A DNA stretch of 64,000 bases, taken from NCBI GenBank assembly GCA_028023455.1, contig JAQFVV010000354.1:496001-560000 (forward strand), read 5' to 3'. Positions 32,941 through 47,247 of this stretch are shown here, piece after piece; position 1 is the first letter of the stretch, and the number at the start of each line of letters is the position of its first letter. A program made the translations under genes and the position numbers. The stretch is from Epiperipatus broadwayi (lineage: Eukaryota; Onychophora; Udeonychophora; Euonychophora; Peripatidae). The notes below the pieces were generated by a model. That model saw only the letters and a program-made list of their open reading frames with translations, did not search any database and had not been told where the DNA came from.

Positions 32941-33329
32941 AAAAAAACAACAGCAACAAAAAAAAAGAATCGTAAATTTATATCATAAGAAATGAAAGAA
33001 ACTATTTTACTTTAAATTATGCAAATAAGCAAGAGCGTTTTGTAAATATTTTCACCTACTAAGAATTCAAGGATCACATATAAATATTAAAATGAAAATA
33101 AAATTTAACTAAATAGTAATATGAACGCCATGGATTGTGGTTGACCTTATGCCGATAGACCAACGATAAACCATTCGATTATTATTATAATAAAAGTTAT
33201 TTTATGATTTTATTGCCATTAATTAAAATCATGCTATAAGTAATTTTTTGGATTTGAGAGCAATATGTTTTATTTATTTTTTAAATTAAATTGATAAAAA
33301 GATGAATGACATTAATATATGTATTAAAC
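32941..33329. other. AT-rich segment upstream of the arrestin exon
   Basis: No exon or regulatory site could be supported. Presumably intron of the arrestin gene. Confidence 0.35.
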
Positions 33330-33642
<313 letters not shown>

Positions 33643-33699
33643 AAGAAGAAGAAAAAGAAGAAGAAACAACAACAACAGCAGGCTCTTGTAAACAAATAG

Positions 33700-35297
33700 G
33701 GCTAATTATAATTCCAAAAAACGGAGAAAGAGAAACAAAAAATTGTTCTGAAAATGTGTTTTGTGAATCACAATTACGACCTCATATAGAACATGCTTGT
33801 CCATCCCTCTGCTTTCTTGGTATTTTGTGATGTATTTTAATTTTTTCAGCAGAAAACCTTACTTTTTGAAACTCCAATACCATATCCAATTGTAGTTCTC
33901 CAATGTATTCTAATCTCTGCCATATTTTTCCAATAGAAATGATAGTGCACTTCCATAGACACATATTTTAATGTAGAAAAAGTTGAATTAGACAAATAAA
34001 TAGTTGGATGTTTTATGCATGGCTGTTTGGTGAAATTGGTGTTATTTCTAATTATTAAACGTTCAATATTTTAGGCAATGGAACATTTTGGTCATCATTT
34101 ATGCACTGATGCAATAAAAAATAAATATTTTATTAAACAGAAGAGATCCTGAACTCAGTTTTCAATTAATGTTGAGGATGATGATCAAACTGCATATTCC
34201 CATCTTGAAAAATCCTGCTAAGAACTAAACAAAATATGAGTTATAATTCCTTATCATTTTGCAATCATCTTCATAAGGGTAGAACTAAACATCACACCAT
34301 TTAGTAGCTTCATTTATAATCATAATGTACTAAATGGGTTCCTGAATGTTACTTCTCTTTACAGAAGATTATATGCAATAAAATATTATTCTCATATAGT
34401 AATTTCTTAATTCCTAACCATTAACATACTTATATATTTCACAGTCTAGAACATAAACATGCTCAGAAATATTAGCTATTCAATTAATTATGCAATGCAA
34501 ATGAGATATGGCTCAAATACAACAACACGCCATGTCACAAAACTAAATTTTGTTTTAAATGATAAAATCAAAAAAAACTTATTAAAACAGTTTGATTCTT
34601 GAAATGAATTGACATCACCATTTATATGCACACACACATATATAATCAATTCTAAAACTGAAGTATCAGAAAATTAATTGGCTGCATATTTCTAGTAAAA
34701 GGGGGGGGTCTAGTCTTCATTAATTAATTATCATGTCATATATATTTCACCGATATGCACAATTAATTTTATTATCATATATAAATGAACATTTCTTTTA
34801 TATTGAATTAAGTTTATGTATAGAGCTTTCTAATTTTTATCACTTTAAATCTAAGTTGCAAACATTCAGCTGTCCTGACCTTCTGTATTTGCTTTTGATG
34901 AAAGTTACTAAGATCACGACATTATAAAGTCAGACATTATGCTTAAATTAAAATTTTTATCGGATAATATTCATTTTGGTACTCATACATTCTTAAATAA
35001 CTTCTCTTGCGCATTAGTTTTTATATGGTATCAATTATCAATATCAGTTTTTAATTAGTATTTTTTATTTAACTAGAAAAAAATTTAAATACACAGAGAA
35101 ATCTTAATCTTCTATCATATATATATATTCATTATCATCATTATAAACAAGTATAGTGACCTAACTCAAAAAAAAAAAAGGATTTGTAAGAGGGTTGAGT
35201 TTTGAGATTATTATATAAACCAATCTGTGAATTATAAATATTCCCATACACACATGCTGCTTTCCACAAATATGCATATATATAATGCCGATTACAA
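33700..35297. other. Unassigned AT-rich segment
   Basis: Nothing with recognisable motifs. A short minus-strand open stretch at 33782-33964 has no domain signature. Confidence 0.4.
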
Positions 35298-35632
35298 TAG
35301 TATATTAAATAACATTTGTCTAAATCGCATGTTGTTATTAAATTAGTAATAATTGAAAGATTGCTAGTCTATCACATGTGCCTACAGTTGTTTCTCAGAC
35401 AGCCAATCAGATTTTTAAACAGCAGTCTCAAGAACGACCAGGCCTTGACACACGACAGAGATTTTGATAAGAAAAGGATGATACACTTTGGTATCATCCT
35501 TTTCTAATCAAAATCTCTGTTGTGTGTCAAGGTCTGATCGTTCTTAAGACCACTGTTTAAAAATCTGATTGATTGTCTGTAGGTGCATGTGAAAGACAAG
35601 CAACCTTTCAATTATTACTAATAGTATATTAA
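35298..35632. repeat. Long hairpin element with possible 11-bp duplication
   Basis: Arms of about 145 bases meet at GAAAAGGATGATAC-ACTTTG-GTATCATCCTTTTC (centre near 35485-35495), with about 90% identity. TAGTATATTAA lies at 35298-35308 and again at 35622-35632. The left arm is followed outward by about 35 bases with no partner. The transcript would be an almost complete double strand. A MITE is the simplest reading. Confidence 0.75.
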
Positions 35633-36707
35633 GAAATAAATAAAAACATATTTTCTGACAAATTTTTATTCAAGACAAATTTTATTAAAGCATAAATTCA
35701 ATAACAAAAATGTTTTTAAATACTAAAAGTAAATTTTTAACTATAAACAAACAACTAATTTTTAAAAAAAAAATTGTTGAAAAGGTTTCCTGCCTGGAGC
35801 CAGTAAATTTTCAGTTGAGTAATATTGTGCTAATGATCTACTATATTCATTTAAATCTAAGTGGGAAGAATACTTATTTATTAAGAAACAAATATTTAAT
35901 AATTTTATAAATGTAAATAATAAGCTGATAAAGAAATTAAGTACATACTTTCGTGTGATGAAAGGTTTCGAAAATGCTCAACTTTCATTGCTGTATAAAA
36001 GTTTTTATTTTATTTTAAAATTAAATAAGTTGGACTCGATTACTTTTTAATTTAATTTTATAAATGAATAATATTCTAAACAAATCACACTTGACATTTT
36101 AAAGTATTAAAAAGTGACTTGTAAATCAAATAATATACCATTCATGTAATCAACCAAGTTAGTGTAAACATTTTTTCGGAAAATCAATGAAATGCTTTTT
36201 AATTGTAAATTTTTTTAATGTGAACAAATAGTGGCAGGTTTATAATAGTCCCACTGTATTTTGCTATACAATCTGATATTATCTTTATAATAATATTAGG
36301 AAAATTTTAAATGTATGAAAGTTTAAAATCTGATATTTGTTTCATAATTATTACAAGATTTTAACACCATGTCAGTTCAGGCACATAGTGATATTATGGA
36401 AACCATAATTTTCTTTGTTCACTTACTTTCAAGTCTATTAACTTTTATTTCTGAAAATAGCATTGAAAATGTACATGCACATTATTTGTGTATGAAATAA
36501 TTATTAATCAATTAGAAAAAAATTGTGAATGCTTTATCTTTATGATTATAATATAAATACAAATACTATTAAGAGTGAAGCTTTATTAGAAATAAAAATA
36601 ATGTAGTGCTTAGCATGCTTTTGACAGATAATTGTCATAAATGTAGCTATGCTTATAAAAATGGTGAGGAAATAAGACCCTATTTAAAAGCTAAACAATT
36701 AGAGATT
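35633..36707. other. Unassigned AT-rich segment
   Basis: No gene, repeat or regulatory feature could be supported. Confidence 0.4.
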
Positions 36708-37094
36708 ATTTGCATAGTGCATTAATTAGTTAGTGCAACCCATTTTTTGAAAAGTGGAATAAAGATTTTTTCTTAGTGATAGCATAGTTGTTCTTGGAAA
36801 TGCACCAAACCTTCTTGACCTTTCACTTGTCATTGCATTGTGAGGAAACAATGTTGAAACATTGGCTCATTAAACAGGCAAAACACATTTTGACACTAAA
36901 TCTGTTTTACCAAGCATTAGACCATTGATAAAACCCACATTTCAACATTGTTTGCTCAGAATGCAATAATGTCAAGCAATGGTTAAGGAGGCTTGCCATA
37001 TTTCCAAGGACAATTATGCCACCAATAGGAAAAAATCCTATGTTACTCTTTCCAGTAAGTGGTTTGTTCTAACTAATTAATGTACTATGCAAAT
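36708..37094. repeat. MITE-like foldback, 387 bp
   Basis: Termini ATTTGCATAGTGCATTAATT and its near-exact inverse form arms of about 170 bases, which also pair ATTGTTCTTGGAAATGC-type and AACAATGTTGAAA segments. The sequence is diverged inside. No duplication could be fixed in the AT-rich flank. Confidence 0.75.
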
Positions 37095-39097
37095 AAAATG
37101 CTATTTTTTTTAGCAATCTTGATTACAATTATTTCCACATTTATGTATGCTAAACACTACAGTATTTTTTATTGTTAATAAAGCTTTGCTATTAATACAG
37201 TTTTTGTATTCGTATATACATATCAGTTCATGTTTAAAAATAATCAAAATAATCTATAAGCAGCAAAAAAAATCATATTTTTTAGTCCAAAAACTTTGCA
37301 TGCAAACTAAACTACAAGGAAATGAATGCATTCTGGTTATTTTTTGTGGGAAACACTAAAATAAAGGCTTACATTTAAGCCCACTGTTGATAACATACTG
37401 ACCTCTTCAGATTTTCTTTTAAATCAAAAGATCAATAAAAGCAGTCCTACAGAAAGTGCATTTTTATAAAGAATCTATATTAATAAAAACAGCAACATAA
37501 AGTGGGCCGAATTACCATGTTTTTGGAAGTAAACAAAACATGTTTTCTAATGAAACTGAAAGTTATCGAGTTAAACAGATTTTTTTGTCATTTAGATAAA
37601 TTATAAATGATTTGCACAGAGTGAACACACTTCTTGCCTTTTTAGTGATTTTTATCATCACTCAAAGGTTCTCTTAGTCAAAGTTTGTACTATCATTGTC
37701 TGATTAAAAAAAACCTATTGTTGTTATAAATCATGTTTGTTTGTAGTACCAATGATAGTTTTATATAAAAATGAATTAAAATGCTAATAGTCTGTGTTAT
37801 TATAAGTAAATCAATTTAATAAATTAATAAAAAAAAATTTTCACTCATAATAATTAATTAAAATTGTAAGCTTATTAAATCTGTCATCAAATAAAGCTTA
37901 CATGCATGCACACGCATTAAATAGGACTTGCATAAATCATAATAATAATTTTTGACAAGATTACACAGAGAAAGAGTTAATAAAATACTCCTGAGGATTA
38001 CAAGACTGATTAAAACTGTTTGAAGACTATTAAAACGTCAGTCAAAAATGTAATCCCTACATTTAATTTTTTTTTGAAGAAATATCTGATTTAAAAATAC
38101 AAACTAATAAATGAACAAATAAAAATCAAAATATTATTGTAAAAGGAAAAAAAAATGAAACAGGTTTTTTTTTACATTTACAACTAATTTAAGCTTATGG
38201 AAAAGAACTACATTTTTTTATAAATGAATCTTTTACAAGTAATATGACAGATTAATTAAGTTATTAAAAAGTTTTAAAAAATAAAGTATTTTTTGGTAGC
38301 TTCAATAATCCATTTAGCACAGATAAATCACGGAATGGATTCTTAAAAAAATATATTTTTAATATGTATAAATTATTATGCTTAAGAAAAACACATGGAT
38401 ATTCTAAGGTCACATAATCATCAGTCAACTAAACATATGACTATTATTATTGACACCTATAAACACACATCATCAAGCTAAATATTTAACCTGTTTAGGA
38501 TATAACTCCTTTCTTTTTATTTGTAAGACCCTAGTGAAAAAATCGTTCACATTTGCAACATTTTATTTTTACAGGTAAACCTTTTTTCTTTATTATATAT
38601 TGATAATCGTTACATTATTTCTTACAAATGTAAGCTTTCAAACAATAGGCATTATAAAAGTCAAATCTTTGACTTTTACAAAATAGGAAAGATACATACA
38701 TAATCACCAATATCTGTATTTAGTGTTAAACCAGCACTCATCATTGAATTAGTGTGAATAGTTGAAGGGTGTTTGAAAATCTGAGTTCAAATCCCCTATA
38801 CTTACAATTAAGCTCCGGGTTTGTGAAGAGTGCCTGGTTTTCAAATATTTAAAATAGGAAAAAAAAGATTAAATATATTTCTTAACTATAAGAATGGTGC
38901 TTTGCATTGTTGAATGTAATTGTGTGTATTTAAAATTAGTAAAACAAAATATTTCTTATTTGAATTCCATTTTTTGTAATAGATTAGGCATTGTTAAAGA
39001 ATGAGAATATGTCCTAAACTTCACAATTAAATGTATTATTATTAAAATGATAAAATATATTTCTTTATTAGTGTTTATAAAAGGTATTTTTATTAGA
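37095..39097. other. Unassigned AT-rich segment, one tRNA-like box
   Basis: Mostly featureless. At about 38775-38800 GAGTTCAAATCCCCTATAC resembles a polymerase III B box, and TAGTGTGAATAGTTG lies about 35 bases upstream where an A box would be; this could be a decayed tRNA-derived SINE. No gene was recognised. Confidence 0.3.
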
Positions 39098-39230
39098 ACA
39101 GGCAAAACTCTCCATACAGTAGTGCCATTCAGTGCAAGCCAGAGTAATCAATGAATGTCAGAAAGCTTGTGCATAAAATCCCTATCTAGTGCTACTCATC
39201 CAATATCCCCAGACTAGATTCTAGCTTGTG
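39098..39230. repeat. MITE-like foldback family 1, fragment
   Basis: CAGGCAAAACTCTCCATACAG, AGAGTAATCAATGAATGTC and GTGCATAAAATCCCTATCTA match one half of the 7544-8096 element. The other half is missing. Confidence 0.75.
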
Positions 39231-40170
39231 GCATGTGATGTATTTTTATTAGCCAATAAGAATCACTTCTGCTTTGCCATAACTAAGATTTTATGATCTG
39301 TCTTATTAAATATAAACATTTTAAAGTACATATTTATACTATGTAAATAAGCTTAAATATACAAACAAATTACTAAAAATTGTAACTTGTTTTTGAATAG
39401 ACACTTTCCACAAATTGCCTTGAACCCAACCAATCCAAAGTTCCAAATCTATTGAAACAGAAGGAATGATAGTCAGCTTGTCTTATATGTGAATTATCCT
39501 GTGCAGTTTGGCACAGTTAGTAGAACAGTCCACATTGGAATTGGGATGTTGCATGATCAGTTCTGGTGTTATAACTTATTATGAATTCCCAAGCAATTAA
39601 GCCATTAGCATTTTTTATATGCAAATTAATATTCTATTTTTTTACTGATTCATATAATAGTGCCATCTTCAGATTTTTTTGTGAACTAACAATTTTAATT
39701 TGATTCCTATGAAAAAAAAAACTGTATGATAATCTAACATTATAGATAACCACAAAACGGTTAAAAAAATTTTTTTGACTGCAATAGCCAAAAACAACTA
39801 AAGAATTTTGTATTGCATTAAATAGAGAGTTTAATCATCACAATAATAAAAATTCATTAATAAACCATATTTAAATTGATTCAATTATTTATTTTTAATA
39901 AAATTAGTTTTATTTATTATATAAAAAAATCATTCTTTTTAGTGAATGGTAATATGAAATATATATGAGCTAATCTTCTAATGGAAAATTGAAAATAAAA
40001 TTTGATTGACAAAACATTAATAAAGCAAAAGCTAACACAAACACCCTGAGCAAGATGAGAGAAAATGCAAAGAGATAGAGACATGGCTTATTACTATTAA
40101 CACTCATGTCATTAATAAAAAGAGAATGGCATCCAACTTTAGAACAAATTGAATATTTAACTCACTAAGG
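39231..40170. other. Unassigned AT-rich segment
   Basis: No feature could be supported. Confidence 0.4.
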
Positions 40171-41790
40171 TATCTGAAAAATTCATGTTTTCAAACTGAT
40201 AGAAACATGTTTCATAAATGCTGATTGTAGAGTTAGTATTTAGATCTAGTTTCTGGTCTTCCTACCCATTACTGACATGAGCCAACTAGCTCAAAACCAT
40301 GGTCTAAAGGTTGGACACAATGAAAGAGATATTGAATTCTATCTCTCTCAGCATTTATGTAAACAAAAGCTTGTTGGGAGCTATTGGTAAAGCTCCATCC
40401 AGTGATCATAAAATGCAAGCTAAGAGCAAGTTACAAAATTTATAACTTGTTTTGTTTATCATAAATGTACTCTTGAAGATTTTTGCAATGATATATAGTG
40501 CAGAGGCTTTTACTATATGGTGAAACTGAACTGATTTCAGACCAATATAGCTGTCTAGTTTCTTTGGCTGGATTTGAAGATATTTACATATCTGAAAAAT
40601 TCATGCTTTCAAATTGATTGAAACATATTTCATAAATGCTGATTGTAGAATTAGTATTTAGATCTAGTATCTTGTCTTCCTATCCATTACTGATGTGAGC
40701 CAACCAGCTCGAAACCATGGTCTAAAGATTGGTAACAATGAAACAGATATTGAATTCCATCTCTGTCAGTGTTTATGTAAACAAAAGCTTGTTGGGAGCT
40801 ATTGGTAAAGCTTCATCTAGTGAATATATATATATGTCAACAGATGGTGCTCTACCAAAAACACCAGCGTATGTTTACATAAACGTCAGAGCTAGCATTC
40901 ACTATCTCTAACTTTAATTCCACTTTCAGATCATGATTTCAAGCTATTTGCTATCATCAATGAAAGACAGGAATAAGAAACTAGATCTAAACACAAACTC
41001 TGAGCATTTATGAAACAGTTTCTATTCAGCTTGCAAGCATAAATCTTTTAGACACGTAATGTCTTCAAACTCAGCATAGCAAACCAGATAGCTATATGGG
41101 TCTGATATCAGTTCAGCATCACCACATAGTAGAAGCCTCTGCAATATATATCATTGCTAGAAAGACCTCAAAGGCACATTTATGAAAAACAAAAAAACAA
41201 GTTAAAAACTTGCTAACACTTGTATTTATGTCTAAAAGATTCACACTTGCAAGCTGAATAGAAACTGTTTCATAAATGCTCAGAGTTTGTGTTTAGATCT
41301 AGTTTCTTATTCCTGTCTTTCAATGATGATAGCAAATAGCTTGAAATCATGATCTGAAAGTGGAATTAAAGTTGGAGATAGTGAATGCTTGCTCTGACAT
41401 TTATGTAAACATATGCTTGATGGTGTTTTTGGTAGAACACCATCTGTTGACATAATACAAGCATTATCAAGTTTTTAACTTGTTTTTTGTTTTTCATAAA
41501 TGTACCTTTGAGGTCTTTCTAGCAATGATATATAGTGCAGAGGCTTCTACTATGTGGTGATGCTGAACTGATATCAGACCCATATAGCTATCTGGTTTGC
41601 TATGCTGAGTTTGAAGACATTATGTGTTTAAAAGATTCACGCTTGCAAGCTGAATAGAAACTGTTTCATAAATGCTCAGAATTTGTGTTTAGATCTAGTT
41701 TCTTATTTCTGTCTTTCACTGATGATAGCAAATAGCTTGAAATCATGATCTGAAAGTGGAATTAAAGTTAGAGATAGTGAATGCTTGCTC
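40171..41790. repeat. Cluster of direct and inverted family 2 foldback units
   Basis: Two direct units start at 40171 and 40591 (period 420, both TATCTGAAAAATTCATG). A third, inverted unit occupies about 40836-41230 and is followed by its mirror at about 41232-41626, meeting at AAGTTAAAAACTTG. A partial fifth copy runs to 41790. All share TTAGATCTAGT and ATAGCTATATGGGTCTGAT-type sequence with the element at 9965-10400. Motifs at the unit centres vary around CATCTAGTGA. A 60-codon open stretch at 40729 is repeat, not gene. Confidence 0.8.
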
Positions 41791-41796
41791 TATTGT

Positions 41797-44700
41797 TTAG
41801 ACAATTGAGGAAATAAGAGTGCTAAGACAAATATCAGCCAAATTAAATTTATACTAATGTAAAAGAAATATTTAATTCAAGAAAATAGAACCAAGTAAAT
41901 CTAGTCAACAAAATAAAGAAGTTTAACCTAGATTTTTATAAGCATATTCATCCGAGAGTGCATGTGAGTTCTACAAATGTTAAAAATTAAATACTCTGAC
42001 AGCAATGTTTATTCTCTCACCTACAATTTAAAAGGAAATTATTAGTATCTTCCTGCTGGCAATTTATAAAAACTAATTTCTAGCTTCCTAATTCTGAGAA
42101 ATAAAGAAAAACAATACAGACTTGTAGAAAATCAATGAAACAGTGCCAGAAATCATTTCTTGGTCCGGAATAATAATGAATAAAGACTGAAAATGTCATA
42201 TTGCCAGTAGGACAGCTCATGATATACCACATTTAAGGCAATTCATGGTTGATTTCACATACAAGACTCACAAAAATATGATTATGATCTTACATAATCT
42301 AAAATAGAATAGATGAAAATGCCAACTTCTGGAAAACTAGAATAACAACATAACAAACCGTCAGACAAAAGATTTACAGTTTGCAAAATGTGCAAACCAA
42401 ACATATTAAAAATTAACTTCATTACAATAAAAGAAGGAAAGGTGAGCAAAATGAAATTATGAATGGCTTTCAGAGCATTTATCAAGGGTTAGGAACATAA
42501 GAGGAGGCATAGTAAGTATATAAAATATAACCTTACAATACACTCTCAGATAACTAAAACCAAAAACAAACATTGGAATCTTTAAAACTAAGATTCCAAG
42601 GCATACTATAAAAATACAATGAGCAAATACATATAAAATAGTTAACATTAAAAATTAAGCTGTGACTAGACAGATTTAGACCCTGATTAGAAATATTGAA
42701 ATATATTACCTCAAGGTATAAATTTGAAACTGCAGAGGTCTTTCAGCATGACTAATAGTTCATTCATTGGAGAACTCCAGCAAAGACTTCAGGTTTTCAT
42801 TTTGTTGAGATAGCAAGAGGCATTACTGGATCAGTTCTTGTGTACATTTTAAGGCATGTTTAGGAGGAACAATTTAGCTCTGGATTTCATCTTGAGTTGG
42901 TTTAGCATGGCATCACATAAGTAATATTCTTCATAGAGGCTCATTTAAGCATTCTGAAGAGACGATTCCATTTATTATGTGGTTATATTGACTGGTGTAC
43001 TAAAAGGTGAACAAACTACACTAACTGAACAGATGTCAATAGCTGAAGATTAATCAGTAGAATAGAATAGCCTCCTCAGTTTCTAACCCGGGCTATTTAT
43101 ATGACTCTCCTTATCTCCTGCATCATCTTTAATTATGAATTAGTTTTAGGCCAGGGCAAATCTTTATCTTAGTCTCAATTTTAATTAAAAAATTCCAACC
43201 AGATTAACCTTATTCACAATGTAACAACAAGTCTCAGCTAAATTAAACTGAATTAGAAATTGATTACAATCAAAACAAGAATGCAAATAAAAACAAAACT
43301 TTCCCAAATTAAAATGTTTTGTTCAGAAAGGATTACTTTTTTTAAAAAAAAAATATTATTTCTTTTAGAGATTAACCAAAAGACTGTTTCTTACGAGGCT
43401 CCTCATAGACATCTGATGTCACTCTAACTCTGCCAGTTCGTATGCTAAAATATTTGTTTTACAGGTATTGAATAGATTTTTAAAAGTTCTGTAAGATGGT
43501 GACCTCTTCTGATTTATTTTACAAGTAAAAAATAAAAAAAAATGCATTTAAACCTAAACAAAGAAAGAACATGAGTTTTGATTGGTTCTTAGCATGCTCT
43601 CAGCCGAAAAAGACATTCTGATTGGCTGGAAAGAACAAAGAAACCGCCTGATCAAAGAAAATAAAGAAAAACGCTGAGATTTTCATTTCGAATATAATTT
43701 TAAAGAATATTAAGTATATATTCAGTAATTACAAATGATTTTCAGAGAGAATAATAAAAAAACAAAATTATTTTCGAAAAATATTGAAGATTTTAGTAAA
43801 AATATTAAAGAAATATTTAAAAGAAATATTTACTTTTCTATAACGTAAAAGTCAACCTTTTTGTTTATATTACAGCTTTTATGTTGCCGAAATTGAATAT
43901 TTTAGAATAAATAAATAGCAATTTATTTTTGAAAGAACTTTCGTTCTCTTCATAACCTGAAAAATTAGTAATATACTTTTTATAAATGTATCTGAGTTGA
44001 ATTTAATATTATAGGCGAATATGTTTTAACAAATAGGCTTTGTCTTCAGTTTGTGAGTTGGCCAATTAAAAGATTCGATTTTTACCTCATACAACCAATA
44101 TAATTAGCGGTTAAAAGGTTAAAAGTTTGCTTGACTTTAATTACTTTCTTAAATTATAAAAAAAAAATGATAAAAGAAAACTATTTTAGAATTAAAATGC
44201 TACTTTCTGTTTATTAATTATCTCATATGAAAAAGACAAATCCCCTTACACCAAACCATCCCAACAATCCATGTCATAATTCAACAAACACTAATCCCTG
44301 CCTATGAAATTATGTCTCCTACTCCTGAAATATTCCTCAATTGTCCGAACAAAATCTCACAAGGGTTTTAAACTTGAAGTCCTATGTTGGCTGTGCTAAA
44401 ATTTAATAAGTATGTAATGGTTATTTAATCTACCCTTGATCATGGAGGATGCCACCAGATCACTGCATATCTGGAAAATTTATTTACTGTGATCAAAAGT
44501 GGATGGTGATGATGACCTGCACTGACTACACCCAGGGAGACAGAAAGAGATCTTAACTGTTGTTCAGACAATTGAAAAAATAACAGTACTAAAACAATCA
44601 TCAGCAAAATTAAATTTAAACTAATGTGAAAATTTTATTTAATTCAAGAAAATAGAACCAAGTAAATCTAGTCAACAAAATAAAGAAGTTTGACCTAGAT

Positions 44701-46205
44701 TTTTATAAGTGTATTAATCTGAGAGTGCATGTGAGTTCTGAAAATATTAAAAATTAAATACTTTGACAGCAATGTTCAATTCTCTTACCTACAATTTAAA
44801 AAGAAATTATAGTATCTTCCTGCTGGCAATTTATAAAAACTAATTTCTAGCTTCCTAATTCAGAGATATAAAGAAAAAAAAAATGGTCTTGTAGGAAATC
44901 AACGAAACAGCACCAGCAAGCACTTCTTGGGCCAGAATAATGCATCAAGATCGAGTATGTCATATTGCCAGTAGGACAGCTCATGATATACTGCGTTTAA
45001 GGCAATTCATGGTTGATTTCACATACAAGACACACAAAAATATGATTACAATCTTACATAATCTAGAATAGAATAGATGAAAATGTGAACTTCAGGAAAA
45101 CTAGAATAATAACATAACAAACCACCAGACAAAAGATTTACAGTTTGCAAAATGTGCAAAACAAACATATTTAAAATTAACTTTATTACAATAAAAGAAG
45201 GAAAGATGAGCAAAATGAAATTATGAATGGCTTCCAGAGCATTTATTAAGGGTTAGGAACATAACAGGAGGCATAGTAAGTATATAAAATATAATCTCAC
45301 AATACACTCTCAGTTAAATAAAACTGAAAACAAACTTGAAATCTTAAAACTAAGATTCCAAGGCATATTATAAAAATACAATGATAAGCAAATACATATA
45401 AGATAGTTAACATTAAATATTAAGCTGAAACCAGACATATTTAAACCCTGGTTAGAATATGGAAATGTATTACCTTGAGGTATAAATTTGAAGCTGCAGG
45501 TCTTTCAGCATGGCACAAATACCTCATTCATTGGAGAATTCCAGTAAAGACTTCTGGTTTACATTTTGTTCAGATGGAGGCATTCTGAGATCAGTTCTTG
45601 TATACATTTTAAGGCATGTTTAGCAGAGACAATTTAGCTCCAGGATTAGGCTTGAGTTGGTTTAGCACAGCATCTCGTAAGTAATATTCTTCATAGAGGC
45701 TCGTTTAGGCATTCTGAAGAGATGATTCCATTTATTAAATGGTTATATTTACTGACTAACTAAAAGTTGAACAAACTACACTAACTGAACAAATGTCAAT
45801 AGCTGAAGACTAATCAGTAGAATAGAATAAAAATTCAATTCCTAACCTGGGCTATTTATATACTTCTCCTTATCTCCTGCATCATCTTTAATTATGAATT
45901 AGCTTTAGACCAGGGCCAATCTTTATCTTAGTCTCAATTTAAATTAAAATATTCCAAGCAGGTTAATCTTATTTACAATGAAACAACAAGTCTCAGCCTA
46001 ATTAAACTAAATTACAAATTGATTACAATCAAAACAAGAATGCAATTAATAATAAAAAAACTTTCCCAAACTAAAATGTTTTGTTCAGAAAGGATTAACT
46101 CTTTTTTTTTTTAAATTCTTTTAAAGATTAAAAATTTGCTTGACTTTAATTATTTTCTTAAATTATAAAAAAAAAAGTGATAAAAGAAAACTATTTTAGA
46201 ATTAA
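41797..46205 (-). mobile_element. Old minus-strand copy of the non-autonomous LTR element, internally deleted
   Basis: Two similar blocks (about 41797-44215 and 44400-46205) align, on the minus strand, with the LTR at 22319-24473: both keep CAATTGTCTRAACAA-type sequence, TATAAATAGCCC and TTGCCCTG.CTAA. Between them about 180 bases match the start of the internal region (TTGTGAGATTTTG and ACTTCAAG, minus strand). So the order is 5' LTR at 44.4-46.2 kb, tiny internal region, 3' LTR at 41.8-44.2 kb. The 3' LTR lacks its last 170 or so bases where it meets the foldback cluster, and carries a TTAA-flanked insert. Far more diverged than the copy at 22-28 kb. Confidence 0.7.
43372..44122. mobile_element. 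TTAA-flanked insert in the old LTR
   Basis: The block at 43376-44118 is absent from the otherwise parallel LTR at 46.1 kb, where GATTAAAAATTTGC reads through. It is bounded by TTAA at 43372-43375 and 44119-44122 and its ends are CCAAAAG and TAAAAGG, giving CC...GG termini as in TTAA-specific piggyBac-type elements. It has no transposase. An indel of another origin is possible. Confidence 0.4.
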
Positions 46206-46488
46206 CATTTATTAAAAAGTAAAATGACATATTTTAAAACCTAACTGAGTATGCGTGTTATTACACTCCTCTTAAATAGTCTTCTTTTTAAACTTTAAAA
46301 TTTCATTGAAATAAAAGATGGTTTTATTTCTGGCAATGAAACCATTGAATTGGCTAAAGCATCCAGTTCAATATATATATATGAATGCATGTGTGTGTGT
46401 GTAACCTGTTCAACTGCAAAACACCTGTTTGTAATTGCTTAGAAATGACTTGGAAAAAGTGTTTCCATTTGAAATTGACTTGTTATAG
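46206..46488. other. Unassigned AT-rich spacer with TA/TG microsatellite
   Basis: A TA/TG run lies at about 46370-46402. Nothing else was seen. Confidence 0.4.
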
Positions 46489-46493
46489 ATATA

Positions 46494-47247
46494 TGCTATA
46501 TCTAGCTAATCTAAAAGTGCACTTCCCATGAGTATAAATTACTGCTAACAGTTAATACTTAGATAATTTAATATACGATCATTAATAGTGTTTTAACTAG
46601 TTACATATATACAATCATTTAACATAATAAGACCCGAAGACATACATAAATAATAATTTAGATCAGTACAACATACCAGAGTCATAGCTTGCTGTTCTTA
46701 CATGCAGAGGTCAGTTCTCCACACTTTAAGACACTGTGCCATGGGAGACAATCTGCTCCAATATATATGTCCATGTGCACAGGTGAAGCTTCAAGAATCC
46801 AGCATCCTCTTGTTCATCAAATTAGTATTGAGGTATTCATTGTTCAATCCCTGCAGTCGATTGGCTCATACTCTGCTCAGGTGATTCTTCATTTTAATCT
46901 CCATACAAGAATTTCCATTGTTATCTTTCTCACATTAATTAATGAGTTATTTTTATAGTTTGTCATTTATCTTATAAAGGCAATGTAACTGGAATTCATT
47001 TTATTGTTTTATTTCATATTCATTTAATTGTTTTATTTCATTAATAACATATTCAACTCTCATTAATTAGACTATTATTCATTTTACAAAATTATCTTTT
47101 TCCAATCTTAAAGTTATAAATCTTTTACTTACTAATTTTTAAAGATTACAACATTTAAAATTCTTTAATTTATTAAACTTATTACTTTTTCTCTCTATAA
47201 GTTTATACTTTTATATGTATGTGCATTAAGCATACACATACATATCA
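46494..47247 (-). repeat. 3' LTR of the decayed Gypsy
   Basis: About 754 bases, minus-strand start TGATATGTATGTGTATGC and end AGATATAGCA. It aligns with 49085-49808, with numerous substitutions and small indels, so the copy is much older than the Gypsy at 11.3 kb. Confidence 0.85.
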
